Shown here one piece after another: positions 1 to 14,604 of a DNA stretch of 64,000 bases; within the stretch, counting starts at the first letter, position 1, and every line of letters begins with the position of its first letter. The DNA is taken from NCBI RefSeq assembly GCF_002811925.1, contig NZ_NPDS01000002.1, positions 745,001 to 809,000 on the forward strand. The letters are read 5' to 3'. The translations under genes were made by a program, and so were the position numbers. A model generated the notes under the pieces. It was not told the DNA's origin. It did no database searches and saw nothing but the letters and a program-made list of their open reading frames with translations. This DNA comes from Leptospira barantonii (lineage in GTDB: Bacteria; Spirochaetota; Leptospiria; Leptospirales; Leptospiraceae).

Positions 1-1
1 A

Positions 2-997
<996 letters not shown>

Positions 998-1039
998 AAT
1001 AAATTTCCAAGAGTTCCCGTCGAATGAAACGGGAAAACG

Positions 1040-2218
1040 ATGAATACCTGCCGCAACTTGATTGTAGGAAGAATTCTTCCTATTTTAATACTTTCCATTG
1101 CCGGACTGACTGTTCCGGCGGGTTCTTTAACTGCACAAGTCACCTGTACGGGCCAGGCTTGTGCGATCATTCCTTCCAGCATTTCCACCCAGTTCAACGG
1201 GTTGGAAAACGAAATTCGAACTAAATACTTAAACGAAGTCGTAAAGTCCATGTCGGACGCGGCTTTGTTGACTACGATCAATTCTTCCATGATGGGTCCG
1301 GGAACGATCAATCGTTTCCAGATCGGAGCGGGAGCTTCCGCCGCCGGTGTTAAAAACCAGGACGTTCAAATCCAATACGCCGGCGTAACGCTTCCGAATC
1401 TTCCGAACGGAGGAGCTTCGATCACTCCGACTTTGATGGCCGGAGTCAATCTGGGTTGGTTGTTGATGCAAGGACCTGCGGATCAAAAAGAAAAGGAAGA
1501 CGATAAGGATGCTCCGGGAAGAAGTTTCCTGCATAGAATCAATATCTATGTCCACGGGTTTCAAGGCAAACTCGATCAAGGAGATTTGAGAAGTCTCAAT
1601 AATCAATCCGATCAGTATAAATTCTCGGGAGTTTATAATTCCTTCGGAGCTACGGTTCGTTTTCAACTGATCAAAGAACGTTATACGCGCTTAGACTTCT
1701 TCGGTTTTACCGGACTCAGTTTGGGAATCGGTTTTCATCGTAAGACCGAAGAGATGAACATGGGTTATTCTCCCACTTCGATTCCAAAGATCGCTTTCGG
1801 TCCTGCAAGCGGACGTTGGGACGCGGACTTCGCTTTAGGTTACAGATCCAAATCCGAATCCTTACCGATCGACATTCGCACCGGGGTTCGTTTGTTTTAT
1901 TTTCTCACCGTGTTTGTCGGCGCGGGTATGAGTCAGAATTCCGGTAATTCGACTTTGAGTCTTGCAGTGAGCGGACCCTTCGCACTCACCCTGGACGCGG
2001 CCGCCGCAGGGTTGCCTTATGATTTCTTAAAAGGATATTCCGCAACTTCGACTGGAAATCTTGCAATACGCACACACGGTGACGCAAAAGCCAAGGATAG
2101 TATGAACTATCTGATCGGTGGGGTTGAGTTGAACCTTCTTACCTTCAAAGTTTTGGTGGAAGGAATGGTTTCCGAAAAGATTTATTCCGCCAACGTCGGC
2201 GTTAAGTTCGCGCTCTAA
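1040..2218 (+). CDS. predicted outer membrane protein, function unknown
   Basis: A 392-residue exported protein. Residues 1-33 form a signal peptide (basic start, hydrophobic core ILPILILSIAGLTV, cleavage near LTA-Q). No Cys sits at the cleavage point, so it is not a lipoprotein by this start. The body alternates short amphipathic stretches with Gly/Asn turns and ends in a hydrophobic strand (VGVKFAL), as in transmembrane beta-barrels. A Lys/Asp/Glu-rich loop lies near residues 150-162. I do not recognise a named family. A barrel or surface protein is inferred from the signal and strand pattern only. Confidence 0.65.
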   Translation: MNTCRNLIVGRILPILILSIAGLTVPAGSLTAQVTCTGQACAIIPSSISTQFNGLENEIRTKYLNEVVKSMSDAALLTTINSSMMGPGTINRFQIGAGASAAGVKNQDVQIQYAGVTLPNLPNGGASITPTLMAGVNLGWLLMQGPADQKEKEDDKDAPGRSFLHRINIYVHGFQGKLDQGDLRSLNNQSDQYKFSGVYNSFGATVRFQLIKERYTRLDFFGFTGLSLGIGFHRKTEEMNMGYSPTSIPKIAFGPASGRWDADFALGYRSKSESLPIDIRTGVRLFYFLTVFVGAGMSQNSGNSTLSLAVSGPFALTLDAAAAGLPYDFLKGYSATSTGNLAIRTHGDAKAKDSMNYLIGGVELNLLTFKVLVEGMVSEKIYSANVGVKFAL

Positions 2219-2254
2219 ACAAGCGGCACACTTCTTGCATTCTTATAAAGAGCG

Positions 2255-2282
2255 CTCCCGTACCGGTTTATATTTACGGGAG
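2255..2282 (+). promoter_or_regulatory. leader hairpin upstream of the ACT-domain gene
   Basis: Perfect 8-bp inverted repeat, CTCCCGTA at 2255-2262 and TACGGGAG at 2275-2282 with a 12-base loop, between the outer membrane protein gene and the ACT gene. No T-run follows, so a simple intrinsic terminator is unlikely. A TATAAA-like -10 element lies just upstream (about 2244). Role unknown: leader structure or mRNA stabiliser are both possible. Confidence 0.3.
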
Positions 2283-2323
2283 AATGCTTTAGAAATAAAC
2301 AGAATGTATTCGAGGGAACCGCT

Positions 2324-2931
<608 letters not shown>

Positions 2932-2935
<4 letters not shown>

Positions 2936-4230
2936 GAATGTCCGTGGCCGGGTTGTTTTAGTTTCCAGATAAACAATAAAAACAAAAGACAGATACATCC
3001 AGACGTTAGGAACGAAATCGCCGGGCCTTTGCTGAAATAAATCAAACAGAACGCAAAAGGTGCAAGACCCCGTCCCAAAGACGCCAAACTGCGGAACATT
3101 CCGAGATTGGTTCCCTGTTCTTCCTTATTCGATACAAGAGAGACTAACGTGGAAAGGGAAGGGTGTAACAACGCACTTCCCGAGGCCAAGAAGGTCAACG
3201 CGATAAAAAGCTGATACGAATTCGATACGAAATACAGAAGGGAAAACCCTACGATCAAAAAAAGCGAACCGGCTCGAACCAGTCTTGTTTCCTTTACCTT
3301 TCCCGAAAGTCTTCGAAAAACTCCGCCTTGAATCAGAACGATGATCATCCCGATATAAACGAAGGTAAAACCAATTTCCGCGGGGCTGTACTTTAAGAAT
3401 TGGCTCAGATAAAAATTGATCGAGAATTCGAAACCGGAAAACGCGAAAACAAAAACGAAATAGAGAAGGGAATACAAAACGACTTCTCTGTTTTGCGAAG
3501 TAAAAACTCCGATGATCGGATGAATCTTTTTCGTTTCGGAAGACGCGCGATCCTTTACGTTGAGAGTTTCCTTAAACCAGAAAACGATCATAAGAAGATT
3601 CAAAAGCGCGATCGTAGCCGCGGCAAGCGCCGACGCTGGAAACACGGTGAATGTAAGATCGGGAAATGCAAGTTCCAAAAAGCTCAAGTCCGCCTTTGCA
3701 AACAATCCGCCCGTGGGAGGACCCGCGATAAAACCCAAACCCACGCCTGCGCCGATGAGTCCCATTCCTTTGGCTCGATCCTTTTCGCTGGTGATATCCG
3801 CCATCGCCGCGGAGGCTACGGAAATATTTCCGCCCATCATCCCGGTGATCACTCTGGAAAAAACGAACAACGAAAAACTTCCCGAGAAAAGCCAAACAGC
3901 ATAGCCGAAAAAACTTCCCAAGCTCGTAAAAACGAGGACCGGCTTTCTACCGACACGATCCGAAATTCTTCCCCAAATCGGAGCGAACGCAAACTGAAGC
4001 AAAGAATAAAGACTCGCTACGATTCCTCCGAAAAGAGCGACGAACAAGGACCAATCTCCGGAAGAAGCTTCCATGAGAATTCTCGTGAAGTCCGTAAACT
4101 TGTCGAGAACGGGATCGCCGGATTTTGCGAGAAAGATTTTAAGCGTTTCGGGGAAGATAGGGAAGATTACGGAGAACCCCATCATATCTATGAAGACGGT
4201 AAAGAATAGGACGAAGGATATTTTATTCAT
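2932..4230 (-). CDS. major facilitator superfamily transporter
   Basis: Inner-membrane secondary transporter of about 432 residues with twelve predicted membrane segments and a charged central loop (near residues 225-245). The loop 2-3 MFS motif A is clear: GRISDRVGRKPVLV. The N-terminal FFTVFIDMMGFSVIFPIFP matches the TetA/multidrug-type DHA1 subfamily. Substrate cannot be told. An upstream in-frame TTG (4266) would add 12 residues lacking membrane character, so the ATG at 4230 is preferred. Monocistronic in appearance, converging with the ACT gene. Confidence 0.82.
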
Positions 4231-4303
4231 ACGAGGTAGAATGACCTGAAGACAATAGTCTTTCAAGCCACCTGCCTTGTCTCAACATTTTCGAAAAAGA
4301 GAG

Positions 4304-4663
4304 TTATTGTTTTTTACTCAAGAGGTGTTTCAACTCGTCGAGAGTATTCTTCGCCGCGGCCTTGAATTGATCCGGAATGGAAGATTCTATCTCCGCGGAA
4401 AGACGAATGAAATTCTCCTGAAGTTTTGCAAGAGCTTGTTGTCTGCCTTCTCCGCCGTTGGAAAGAATTTCCGTGGCGTCTTGAACGGTCTTGTTGAGAA
4501 GTTCCCGAACCTGATTGGCTTTGTCGGTTTGGTTCGCTTCTCCCTTTTCCCGTAGCTCTTGGTAGATCTTATCTAATTCGGTTAGAGACTGTTTGATTTT
4601 CCCTTCACCGTTTTGAAATAGGGCGATTCCCGCGTTTAGAATATCCATCAATAACTTTTCCAA
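4304..4663 (-). CDS. phasin-like coiled-coil protein
   Basis: A 119-residue soluble, mostly helical protein rich in Lys, Glu, Leu and Gln. It resembles the phasin-related proteins annotated in spirochaetes (short amphipathic helices such as LNAGIALFQNGEGKIKQSL and VRELLNKTVQDATEIL). True phasins coat polyhydroxyalkanoate granules. No PHA synthase is seen here, so that role is not implied. The TTG start at 4663 is chosen because AAAGGAG lies 8 bases upstream; the ATG at 4648 lacks such a site. Confidence 0.6.
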   Translation of the reverse strand: MEKLLMDILNAGIALFQNGEGKIKQSLTELDKIYQELREKGEANQTDKANQVRELLNKTVQDATEILSNGGEGRQQALAKLQENFIRLSAEIESSIPDQFKAAAKNTLDELKHLLSKKQ

Positions 4664-4760
4664 TCTGATTCTCCTTTCGGTCTTCGAAATGATTTAGATC
4701 GATGATTGTAGAACCTAAGCCGGTTCTAAGTCGTCTCTTTTTTAAACTGTATCAGGAAAA

Positions 4761-5350
<590 letters not shown>

Positions 5351-5388
5351 TTTGCAAACCTTTGGTGTCAAATGCTTTACCGAGGAAA

Positions 5389-7260
5389 TCAATCCAGTTT
5401 CTGAATCCATTCATGAAAACCGGCGCACATTTCCCGAACCGTTGGCATGTGAAATAAAATTCCCAAATGTCCTTGATCGAACTTTACGATTTGATTGTTC
5501 GTCGAAGGGAGCGCTTTCAATTCTTCTTCAACCGAATCCACGGGAACGATTTTATCCAAGGTACCTAAAACGGAATAAATCGGTAATTGGAAATTTTTTT
5601 GTAGCTCGGTGTAATTGATCGAACCGTCGAAAGAGAAAAACGCGTGATCCTTGCTCAGTTGAGAACGGATGAATTGCAAAATTACTTTTGTGGACTCTTC
5701 GCAGAAAATATCCTCGATTAGAAAATACCATTCCGGCGGAGAAATTTGTCTGTAACCTACGAAGTCTCTGAGGTTCACGACCTTCGTACTGAGTTCGAAA
5801 GAAACAGTTCTCAGGGAAGAATGTAAACCCAACAAAAACTTAAAGAATTTATTGAGGTCGACCGTTGGAAGAGTGGATTGAAGGGAGAATGTAGTCAGGT
5901 CGAATATAAAATCCGAAATGGATTTTGCGGGCAACAAACTGAGTCCGGTTTTGATAGCGTTCATTCCCGGAATGTTCGTTCCCACCGAGACGAAGTTCGG
6001 AGACGTTACGGATATGATTCCGGAGATCGCTTCTTTCGGATCGGGAAGAGGAACCTTACTTTGCGGATACTTTGCGATAAAGGTTTCGTATGCGGCGGTG
6101 TAATAACGGGGAATCATTCCGCCCATACTGTGCCCCATTACCACGATCTTTTCTTTTGGAAAACTTTCTCGGATCCAGTTGAGAACCGCAGGAAAGTCCT
6201 CTTGGATAAAATCGTCGATGGTCCAGCCTTCTTTGATTCCGTTATAAGGTAGGGTTTGTCTCGAGCGACCTCTCATATCCATGGAGAATACTCTGTATCC
6301 GTATTTCAGAGCCATCTCCCGGGCGACCTTGTCCATCACCGAACGGCGACAGAAAAATCCGGGGATCAAAAGAAGAATCTTTCCCGTATCGTTCGTTTTT
6401 TCCGGTTCGAATCGCTTCAAACTCACCGAAAAACCGTTGCTGGAAGGAATGATGTAACTCGCATCGAGTCTATAAGAACAGTTGTACGTATGACAATCGA
6501 AGATGATCGAGGTCACCGGATGTTGTTGGCCTCCGGTTCTCGTATAATAAAGATGTTTTGCGTAGGAATGAAGATCGGCCTTTTCTATATTCTTCTTTGC
6601 GATATAAGGATCGGCCTTGTTGTCCATCTCTCGAGCGACAACAAAATCGACTACGTCGTAGAGAGAACTCAACTGTTCCTTGACTTCTTCCCTTTGTTCG
6701 TCGGTCATCCTGTCTCTTCGGATTCCCCAGATCATTCCGATCGGATTTCCTTTTACGAAAAGAGGAATTCCCGCGGCATAGTTCATCGTTCCGGAAAGAA
6801 GATGTCTTAGGTTCGGGTGAATCTTTTCGTCCTTGAGACTGCTGAAAACGACTTCAGGACGTTTTTTGGTTTCCACCGCGATGATCGCTTCGCGGATAAA
6901 GTTCGCGGAAAGATTGTCCGCGTCTTGGATGGAAACGGGAAGGGTACGGTTGATGAATTCTTGAATGTCTTTGAGTCCGATCCGGGTCGCTACCTCTTTC
7001 ATTTTAAAATGTGTGGAAGAGGTTACGATCTTTAGGTTCTTATCTTGGATCGCTTCGAAAACCGCATAGTTGAACATGGGTTGGTTGTTGGTAAAGGTTA
7101 ATGCGACGATCTTGTTTACGAAGGAGGACCATACCTTTTCCAAAAACTTATACGTATAATCGGGAATCGGAAAAATAAAAATGTCGTCAGCCGCTACGTT
7201 AAGTCCGCTTTTGCCTCTTCTTTTACGAGTCGCAGGTTTTTTTTCCAGGAGTTCAGCCAT
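5389..7260 (-). CDS. GAF-like domain plus alpha/beta hydrolase
   Basis: A 623-residue two-part cytosolic protein. Residues about 30-225 look GAF-like, ending AAGIPLFVKGNPIGMIWGIR followed by the closing helix. Residues about 295-620 form an alpha/beta hydrolase with oxyanion segment LLIPGFF, nucleophile elbow GHSMGG, acid in GTLDKIVPVDS and catalytic His in FDQGHLGI, so a full Ser-Asp-His triad is present. The N-terminal 20 residues are Lys/Arg rich (KKPATRKRRGKSG). The arrangement suggests a sensor-controlled esterase or lipase; substrate unknown. The proposed start is ATG with no strong ribosome site visible. Confidence 0.8.
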   Translation of the reverse strand: MAELLEKKPATRKRRGKSGLNVAADDIFIFPIPDYTYKFLEKVWSSFVNKIVALTFTNNQPMFNYAVFEAIQDKNLKIVTSSTHFKMKEVATRIGLKDIQEFINRTLPVSIQDADNLSANFIREAIIAVETKKRPEVVFSSLKDEKIHPNLRHLLSGTMNYAAGIPLFVKGNPIGMIWGIRRDRMTDEQREEVKEQLSSLYDVVDFVVAREMDNKADPYIAKKNIEKADLHSYAKHLYYTRTGGQQHPVTSIIFDCHTYNCSYRLDASYIIPSSNGFSVSLKRFEPEKTNDTGKILLLIPGFFCRRSVMDKVAREMALKYGYRVFSMDMRGRSRQTLPYNGIKEGWTIDDFIQEDFPAVLNWIRESFPKEKIVVMGHSMGGMIPRYYTAAYETFIAKYPQSKVPLPDPKEAISGIISVTSPNFVSVGTNIPGMNAIKTGLSLLPAKSISDFIFDLTTFSLQSTLPTVDLNKFFKFLLGLHSSLRTVSFELSTKVVNLRDFVGYRQISPPEWYFLIEDIFCEESTKVILQFIRSQLSKDHAFFSFDGSINYTELQKNFQLPIYSVLGTLDKIVPVDSVEEELKALPSTNNQIVKFDQGHLGILFHMPTVREMCAGFHEWIQKLD

Positions 7261-7644
7261 ACTACGGCCAGAATCGCCGGTAAAATCTCCTCTGCCAACC
7301 TGGATTTAAGAGATTTTGATTCTTTTTAAGCGAAATATTTTGAGAAAATGATTCAAATATTCGAAGTTCAATTGAAATTTGCGTCTTAGTCTCGACTGCG
7401 TTTCGAAGTCGTTTTAAATTCCGCTTGTTTCCGTATGATCGTGTTTGGCGGGAATTTGGATTTTACGAAAAAAATTTACGATACGTTTCTTTAGGGCCGA
7501 GTAACGAACGATTGTTAAGCGAAGTCATTCGTATCGAATTTGAATATTCAACTTTTTTGATTTGAACGAGAATCTTTTGTTCGGCGATTCCCGTTCCTAA
7601 CTTGTGACGCGGTTTCAAATCGGATTTCATAAACGGACTGCATT
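7261..7644. other. gene-free stretch upstream of the hydrolase gene
   Basis: About 380 bases between the hydrolase start and the ankyrin gene stop, both minus strand. AT-rich in the middle. I see no credible ORF, tRNA or strong hairpin; it presumably holds the hydrolase promoter, which I cannot place with confidence. Confidence 0.4.
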
Positions 7645-8919
7645 TTACGATTCCGAACGAAACAACAGAAACGGATCTTGATCGTGTTCGCAACCGAAGA
7701 AAGACCAAAACCGCATCGGGTCCGCCGGAAAAATTTCGAAAAAGACTTCGTTTAACAAAACGGAAAGAAAGGAACCGTAGAGTTTTTTGACGATCGGATA
7801 TTCGTTTCCATCGCAGGATTTCAGCAAAGCATCGATTCCCTCGAACGCATCCGAAAAGTCGATTTCGTCCTCTCCGTCTTCAAATTCGCAGTGTTCGCTT
7901 TCGAATCGAACCGATTCTTTTAAAACTTCGAACTGAGAATAACCGCGTGCGAAAGCGTAACCACCGTAGGGTATTTGCGTTTCTCCTCCCCATTCGAAAA
8001 CAATCGCGGGCGTATCCGGAAAGTTCATTTCCAGATTCTTTTTTAAGATTTGAAGAGATTCTAAAACGGTTTGTTTTAGATTTTTATAGTCGATTGCAAG
8101 CCAAGTATCTTGGATCTTCTTTTGAATTTCGTTTCGAAGTATGGCTAAAAGATCTTTTTGATCGATCCAGATTCTCTGAACGTGTTTTTGAAGTTCAAGG
8201 TCTTGGATCGGAGCGTAATCGCCGACCAGGATTCGTTTCGTTTTTTCTTTTTCCGCAAGGTCCTTCGCTATTTTATCTCCACCATTCTTGATCGCAGGAT
8301 CCGCGCCGTATTCGAAAAACAAGGAGATCAATTTATCGTAATCTCGTAATGCGGCTTCATGCAATACGGTATTTCCTTTTCCATTTTGAACGTTAATTTT
8401 TGCGTTTCGGCTTAATAGATATCGAGCGCTTTCCAAACAATGATAGTGTACGGTCCAATGTAAGGGAGTTTCTCCGTGATTGTTCTGACGATTCAAATCA
8501 AGTCCGTTTTCAAGAAGATATTCAAGAATCGGAATGTTATCCTGCAGGGCCGCGTAATGGATCAACGAAATTCCGGAATTGTTCACGGCGTTCAGATCGG
8601 CGCCCTTTGTATGCAAAAATTGTAATAGACAGAACCCTTCCTTTCGTTTCCAAGGAATTTTGTAAATCGGAGTATAACCTTCTCGGTTTTTTCCGTTGAT
8701 GGCCGCCTTGTGTTCTAAAAGTAAATCCACGATATCGAGACGTTCCGTATCTACGGCAACGTGTAGGGGAGAATTGTCCCAATCGTCTCTGCCTCCGAAT
8801 TCTCCGGTCTTGCAGTTTGCGTCCGCCCCTTGTTTTAAATAATCTTCTATCTTTTTAAGACTGCCTTTGTATTTTTTTATTTCTTTGAGTAAGCGGGAAT
8901 TCAGTAAATTCGTTTCCAT
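7645..8919 (-). CDS. ankyrin-repeat protein
   Basis: A 424-residue protein with no signal peptide. Residues about 40-230 hold five to six ankyrin repeats, for example DNSPLHVAVDTERLDIVDLL, GISLIHYAALQDNIPILEYL, GETPLHWTVHYHCLESARYL and GNTVLHEAALRDYDKLISLF. The C-terminal 190 residues are a separate domain rich in Glu/Asp (FEDGEDEIDFSDAFEGIDAL) that I do not recognise. The role is presumably protein-protein contact. The ATG at 8919 is chosen because the longer frame up to 9120 runs into the tRNA-linked repeat. Confidence 0.8.
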   Translation of the reverse strand: METNLLNSRLLKEIKKYKGSLKKIEDYLKQGADANCKTGEFGGRDDWDNSPLHVAVDTERLDIVDLLLEHKAAINGKNREGYTPIYKIPWKRKEGFCLLQFLHTKGADLNAVNNSGISLIHYAALQDNIPILEYLLENGLDLNRQNNHGETPLHWTVHYHCLESARYLLSRNAKINVQNGKGNTVLHEAALRDYDKLISLFFEYGADPAIKNGGDKIAKDLAEKEKTKRILVGDYAPIQDLELQKHVQRIWIDQKDLLAILRNEIQKKIQDTWLAIDYKNLKQTVLESLQILKKNLEMNFPDTPAIVFEWGGETQIPYGGYAFARGYSQFEVLKESVRFESEHCEFEDGEDEIDFSDAFEGIDALLKSCDGNEYPIVKKLYGSFLSVLLNEVFFEIFPADPMRFWSFFGCEHDQDPFLLFRSES

Positions 8920-9074
8920 GAATATAGTATATCGATATGAATTTAGAAATCCGTGCGTTCGATAATTTGATCGTAATTGATTTCGTTTAGTGGAAAGTTT
9001 TACTCGTGTGGGCCCAGAAGATAAATTCCGACCATCGGAGGAATTTGCTGAGTTCTTCTGAACCTTTCGAGAGC

Positions 9075-9218
9075 GGACTTGCCGTTCCGCAGTCTCACAT
9101 CCTGTGAGACTTTGCTCCACGGCGTATTTCTTGCGGGCTCATCCATCCATGGATTCACCTCGCATTTTTTCGCTTCTTACGGAAGCTCAAAATGCTCTCG
9201 CAAGAAATCTTCAAGTCC
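9075..9218 (-). repeat. structured tRNA-linked element, distal copy at the CAU tRNA
   Basis: A 144-nt element read on the minus strand, from GGACTTGAAG (plus 9218) to GGCAAGTCC (plus 9075). It has the same helices as the proximal copy, with one change near its 3' end (GCGGAACGG for GCGTAACGG). Termini GGACTTG/CAAGTCC are complementary and match the T-arm of the neighbouring tRNA. Confidence 0.85.
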
Positions 9219-9347
9219 ATCTGGGCGACTTGGTTTGTGTTGAATGATTGTGAATTTTCGAGAAAGAATTTTACTCTTAAGGGCCCAGAAGATAAATTCC
9301 GACCCATAGGGAGGAATTTGCTGAGTTCTTCTGAACCTTTCGAGAAC

Positions 9348-9491
9348 GGACTTGCCGTTACGCAGTCTCACATCCTGTGAGACTTTGCTCCACGGCGTAT
9401 TTCTTGCGGGCTCATCCATCCATGGATTCACCTCGCATTTTTTCGCTTCTTACGGAAGCTCAAAATGCTCTCGCAAGAAATCTTCAAGTCC
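9348..9491 (-). repeat. structured tRNA-linked element, proximal copy at the CAU tRNA
   Basis: A 144-nt element read on the minus strand from plus 9491 to 9348. Visible helices in element coordinates are: closing GGACTTG (1-7) with CAAGTCC (138-144); P1 TTTCTTGCG (12-20) with CGCAAGAAA (84-92); P2 GCATTTT/AAAATGC enclosing GCTTC-CGTAA-GAAGC; P3 ATCC-ATGGAT-GGAT; P4 GCCGT/ACGGC; P5 AGTCTCAC-AGGAT-GTGAGACT. The same plan with different stem sequences recurs beside tRNA-Leu and tRNA-Asp. Function unknown: structured RNA trailer or small mobile element are the main options. Confidence 0.88.
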
Positions 9492-9552
9492 ATCTGGGCG
9501 ACTTGGTTTGTGTTGAATGATTGTGAATTTTCGAGAAAGAATTTTACTCTTA

Positions 9553-9633
<81 letters not shown>

Positions 9634-9683
9634 CTCCAGTTTTTATAGGAAGTCCCGTTCTTCAAGTGAATTTCTCGGAAAGT

Positions 9684-10289
9684 TTAAAAAGAATCGGATG
9701 AAAGAGATTGAATGAAGTTTTTCGGATCTTGGAAAAAATCCGAGATCGTTTTGTTTTCGGAATCGAATCCGAGATAAATCGATACGATTTTTCCTCGTCT
9801 TTGTAAAAGGAAATAACGGACGGTCAGGGGATTTCCGGAAATGATTTCCTTTCTTTCGCCGCCGATCGTCTTCAGTCCCTTGAAGACGGGAAGAATCAGA
9901 TTTTTGGAATTCGGAAAAAGTTCTTTGAGAAGATTTTCCAAAGGTTCTTCGGCGGAAGGATGACCTTCCCATTCTCTTAGAATCAACATCCAGGCTCTTC
10001 CTTGAGTCGGAATCGATTTCCAATGATTGCCGTTTCCAATTCTACGAACCTCCGCTTTTTCAGGAAAACGAATCTTCGCAAGGTCGCTTACAAAAGAAGT
10101 TTCCGGAGAATGAAACGAAAGATTCGGATCCAACGGATCGACCGCGCGCAGTTCATCGCAGGCATTTAGAAAAAAAAGAAATAACAATAAACAAAAGAAC
10201 GCGGGTATGTAAGGAAGGTTCAGAATGTTCAAGATCGATTTCGAACGAAACCGATCTAAGAATAAAAAAGAATCAGTAGATGATTTCAT
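9684..10289 (-). CDS. probable lipoprotein, unknown function
   Basis: A 201-residue protein with an unusually long n-region (about 28 residues), then a hydrophobic run (AFFCLLLFLFFLNAC) ending in a Cys at about residue 44. LNAC fits the relaxed spirochaetal lipobox. The mature part has no repeat or motif I recognise. Its ATG lies 17 bases inside the end of the upstream gene (10273-10800), suggesting translational coupling. That gene also encodes an exported protein, so the two may act together in the envelope. Confidence 0.62.
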   Translation of the reverse strand: MKSSTDSFLFLDRFRSKSILNILNLPYIPAFFCLLLFLFFLNACDELRAVDPLDPNLSFHSPETSFVSDLAKIRFPEKAEVRRIGNGNHWKSIPTQGRAWMLILREWEGHPSAEEPLENLLKELFPNSKNLILPVFKGLKTIGGERKEIISGNPLTVRYFLLQRRGKIVSIYLGFDSENKTISDFFQDPKNFIQSLSSDSF

Positions 10290-10800
10290 CCAAAGCGAGT
10301 TCCCGAAATTCTACAAGATCAAAAACGGGAATGGAGAATCGTTCCTTTTTTTCTGCGAGGGTGATTTCGGAGGCCTTTTTAAAAAGAGGAATTGTGGAAA
10401 CTTGAAACACGATCAATCCTTCCCATTTCCCGCGCACCTCGTAAGCGGCGCCTTCGGCGAGTTTGCGAACCTGTCTGGCTCTGGATTTATCGAACTTGTT
10501 GATTCTATATCTGTAATATACGGTCTCGCCGTTCCAATCGTAAAAGACCGCGTAGTTTCCTTTGAGTTCTTGGAAGAATAGTTTGAATGAATCCGGAAAG
10601 TTCGGAGAAGAGGCGGATAAGGATTCTTTAACGTCGGCTACTCTCGGCTCCGAATAGGAGATGGAACTTCGATACGTAGCCGCGGCTCTGTGGACTTCCT
10701 GAGCCAAAAGCGTTTTTCCGGAGACCGGAAAGTCGACGGTCATTCCCAAAAGAAGAACGAACATCCACAACACTTTTTGAATATTCAGGAAGTTGCACAA
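10273..10800 (-). CDS. exported hypothetical protein
   Basis: A 175-residue protein with an N-terminal hydrophobic segment (VLWMFVLLLGMTVDFPVSG) followed by a cleavable-looking TLLAQ. The remainder is mixed alpha/beta, with a Tyr-rich patch (NYAVFYDWNGETVYYRYRIN). TTG start at 10800, supported by a strong GGAGG 9 bases upstream. That site sits inside the last codons of the HEAT-repeat gene, so translation is probably coupled. I do not recognise the family. Confidence 0.65.
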   Translation of the reverse strand: MCNFLNIQKVLWMFVLLLGMTVDFPVSGKTLLAQEVHRAAATYRSSISYSEPRVADVKESLSASSPNFPDSFKLFFQELKGNYAVFYDWNGETVYYRYRINKFDKSRARQVRKLAEGAAYEVRGKWEGLIVFQVSTIPLFKKASEITLAEKKERFSIPVFDLVEFRELALDEIIY

Positions 10801-10804
10801 AAAC

Positions 10805-12049
<1,245 letters not shown>

Positions 12050-12068
12050 AAAATTACGGTTCGTTTTT

Positions 12069-12562
<494 letters not shown>

Positions 12563-12672
12563 CTGTTCCCAACTCGGAAAGTATCTTTAGAAAGAGAATT
12601 GCTTCGGCTTCCGTGGAAATGTCAAGAGGTTATAACGATTTCTGGAGAATAACTCCTTCCGACGAACCCGAT

Positions 12673-14070
<1,398 letters not shown>

Positions 14071-14082
14071 CTTAGGAACCCC

Positions 14083-14604
14083 TCAGTCCTCTTCCTTTTT
14101 GGGTTCTTCTTCCTCTTCTTCGTCATCGTCTTCGAGTTCTTCGTCTTCATCCTCGTCGTCATCATCATCGTCCTCGTCGTCTTCATCCTCGTCATCTTCT
14201 TCGTCCTCATCGTCATCGCTGTCGAGAGAATCTTCGTCTTCATCCCCATCGAGGATAGGACGTGGTGCTTCTTCCGGAATGAAATCCTCTTCGGTATCTT
14301 CTTCCGCGATCGGAGCTTGAGGCGCTTCGAAAAGTCCGTTGAATTTTGAATAAGACGCGTTGCTGAGATTTGCTTCTTGATCGAGTTGAATTCTTTCTTC
14401 TCTTGTGAAGTATTGGTATTGAACTTCTTCGCTCGCGAGTGCGAACATCGCCTGAACGGCTAATTTTCTAGCTTTGATTTTTTTGGGCAGTTCGAGTCTT
14501 TCGATACGGTCCAATGTATGGAATCCGGCTACTGCTCTTTCATATTTATTGCGTTTCGCTAATTCGATAAGAGTGACGATGTCAAATTCTGAATTTTGGT
14601 TCAT
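14083..14604 (-). CDS. small acidic-tailed protein, possibly omega (RpoZ)-like
   Basis: A 173-residue protein. Residues 1-75 are helical (VTLIELAKRNKYERAVAGF; ARKLAVQAMFALASEEVQYQ) and loosely follow the pattern of RNA polymerase omega subunits: a helix with Ala/Lys/Arg, then a helix leading into an aromatic end. Residues from about 120 are almost entirely Asp/Glu, ending PKKEED. Start ATG at 14604 with CAGGGA upstream; an upstream frame to 14673 is not needed. Omega identity is a guess from pattern only. An acidic-tailed chaperone or DNA mimic is an alternative. The stop is in frame with the MAF sequence that follows. Confidence 0.55.
   Translation of the reverse strand: MNQNSEFDIVTLIELAKRNKYERAVAGFHTLDRIERLELPKKIKARKLAVQAMFALASEEVQYQYFTREERIQLDQEANLSNASYSKFNGLFEAPQAPIAEEDTEEDFIPEEAPRPILDGDEDEDSLDSDDDEDEEDDEDEDDEDDDDDDEDEDEELEDDDEEEEEEPKKEED

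Noticed and set aside
3400..4209. Long plus-strand frame opposite the MFS gene
   Set aside because: It is highly charged with no domain, and lies fully antisense to a clear membrane transporter.
9177..9431. Short minus-strand protein within the tandem repeat
   Set aside because: It runs through the structured element, is not kept at the Leu or Asp copies, and has no coding character.
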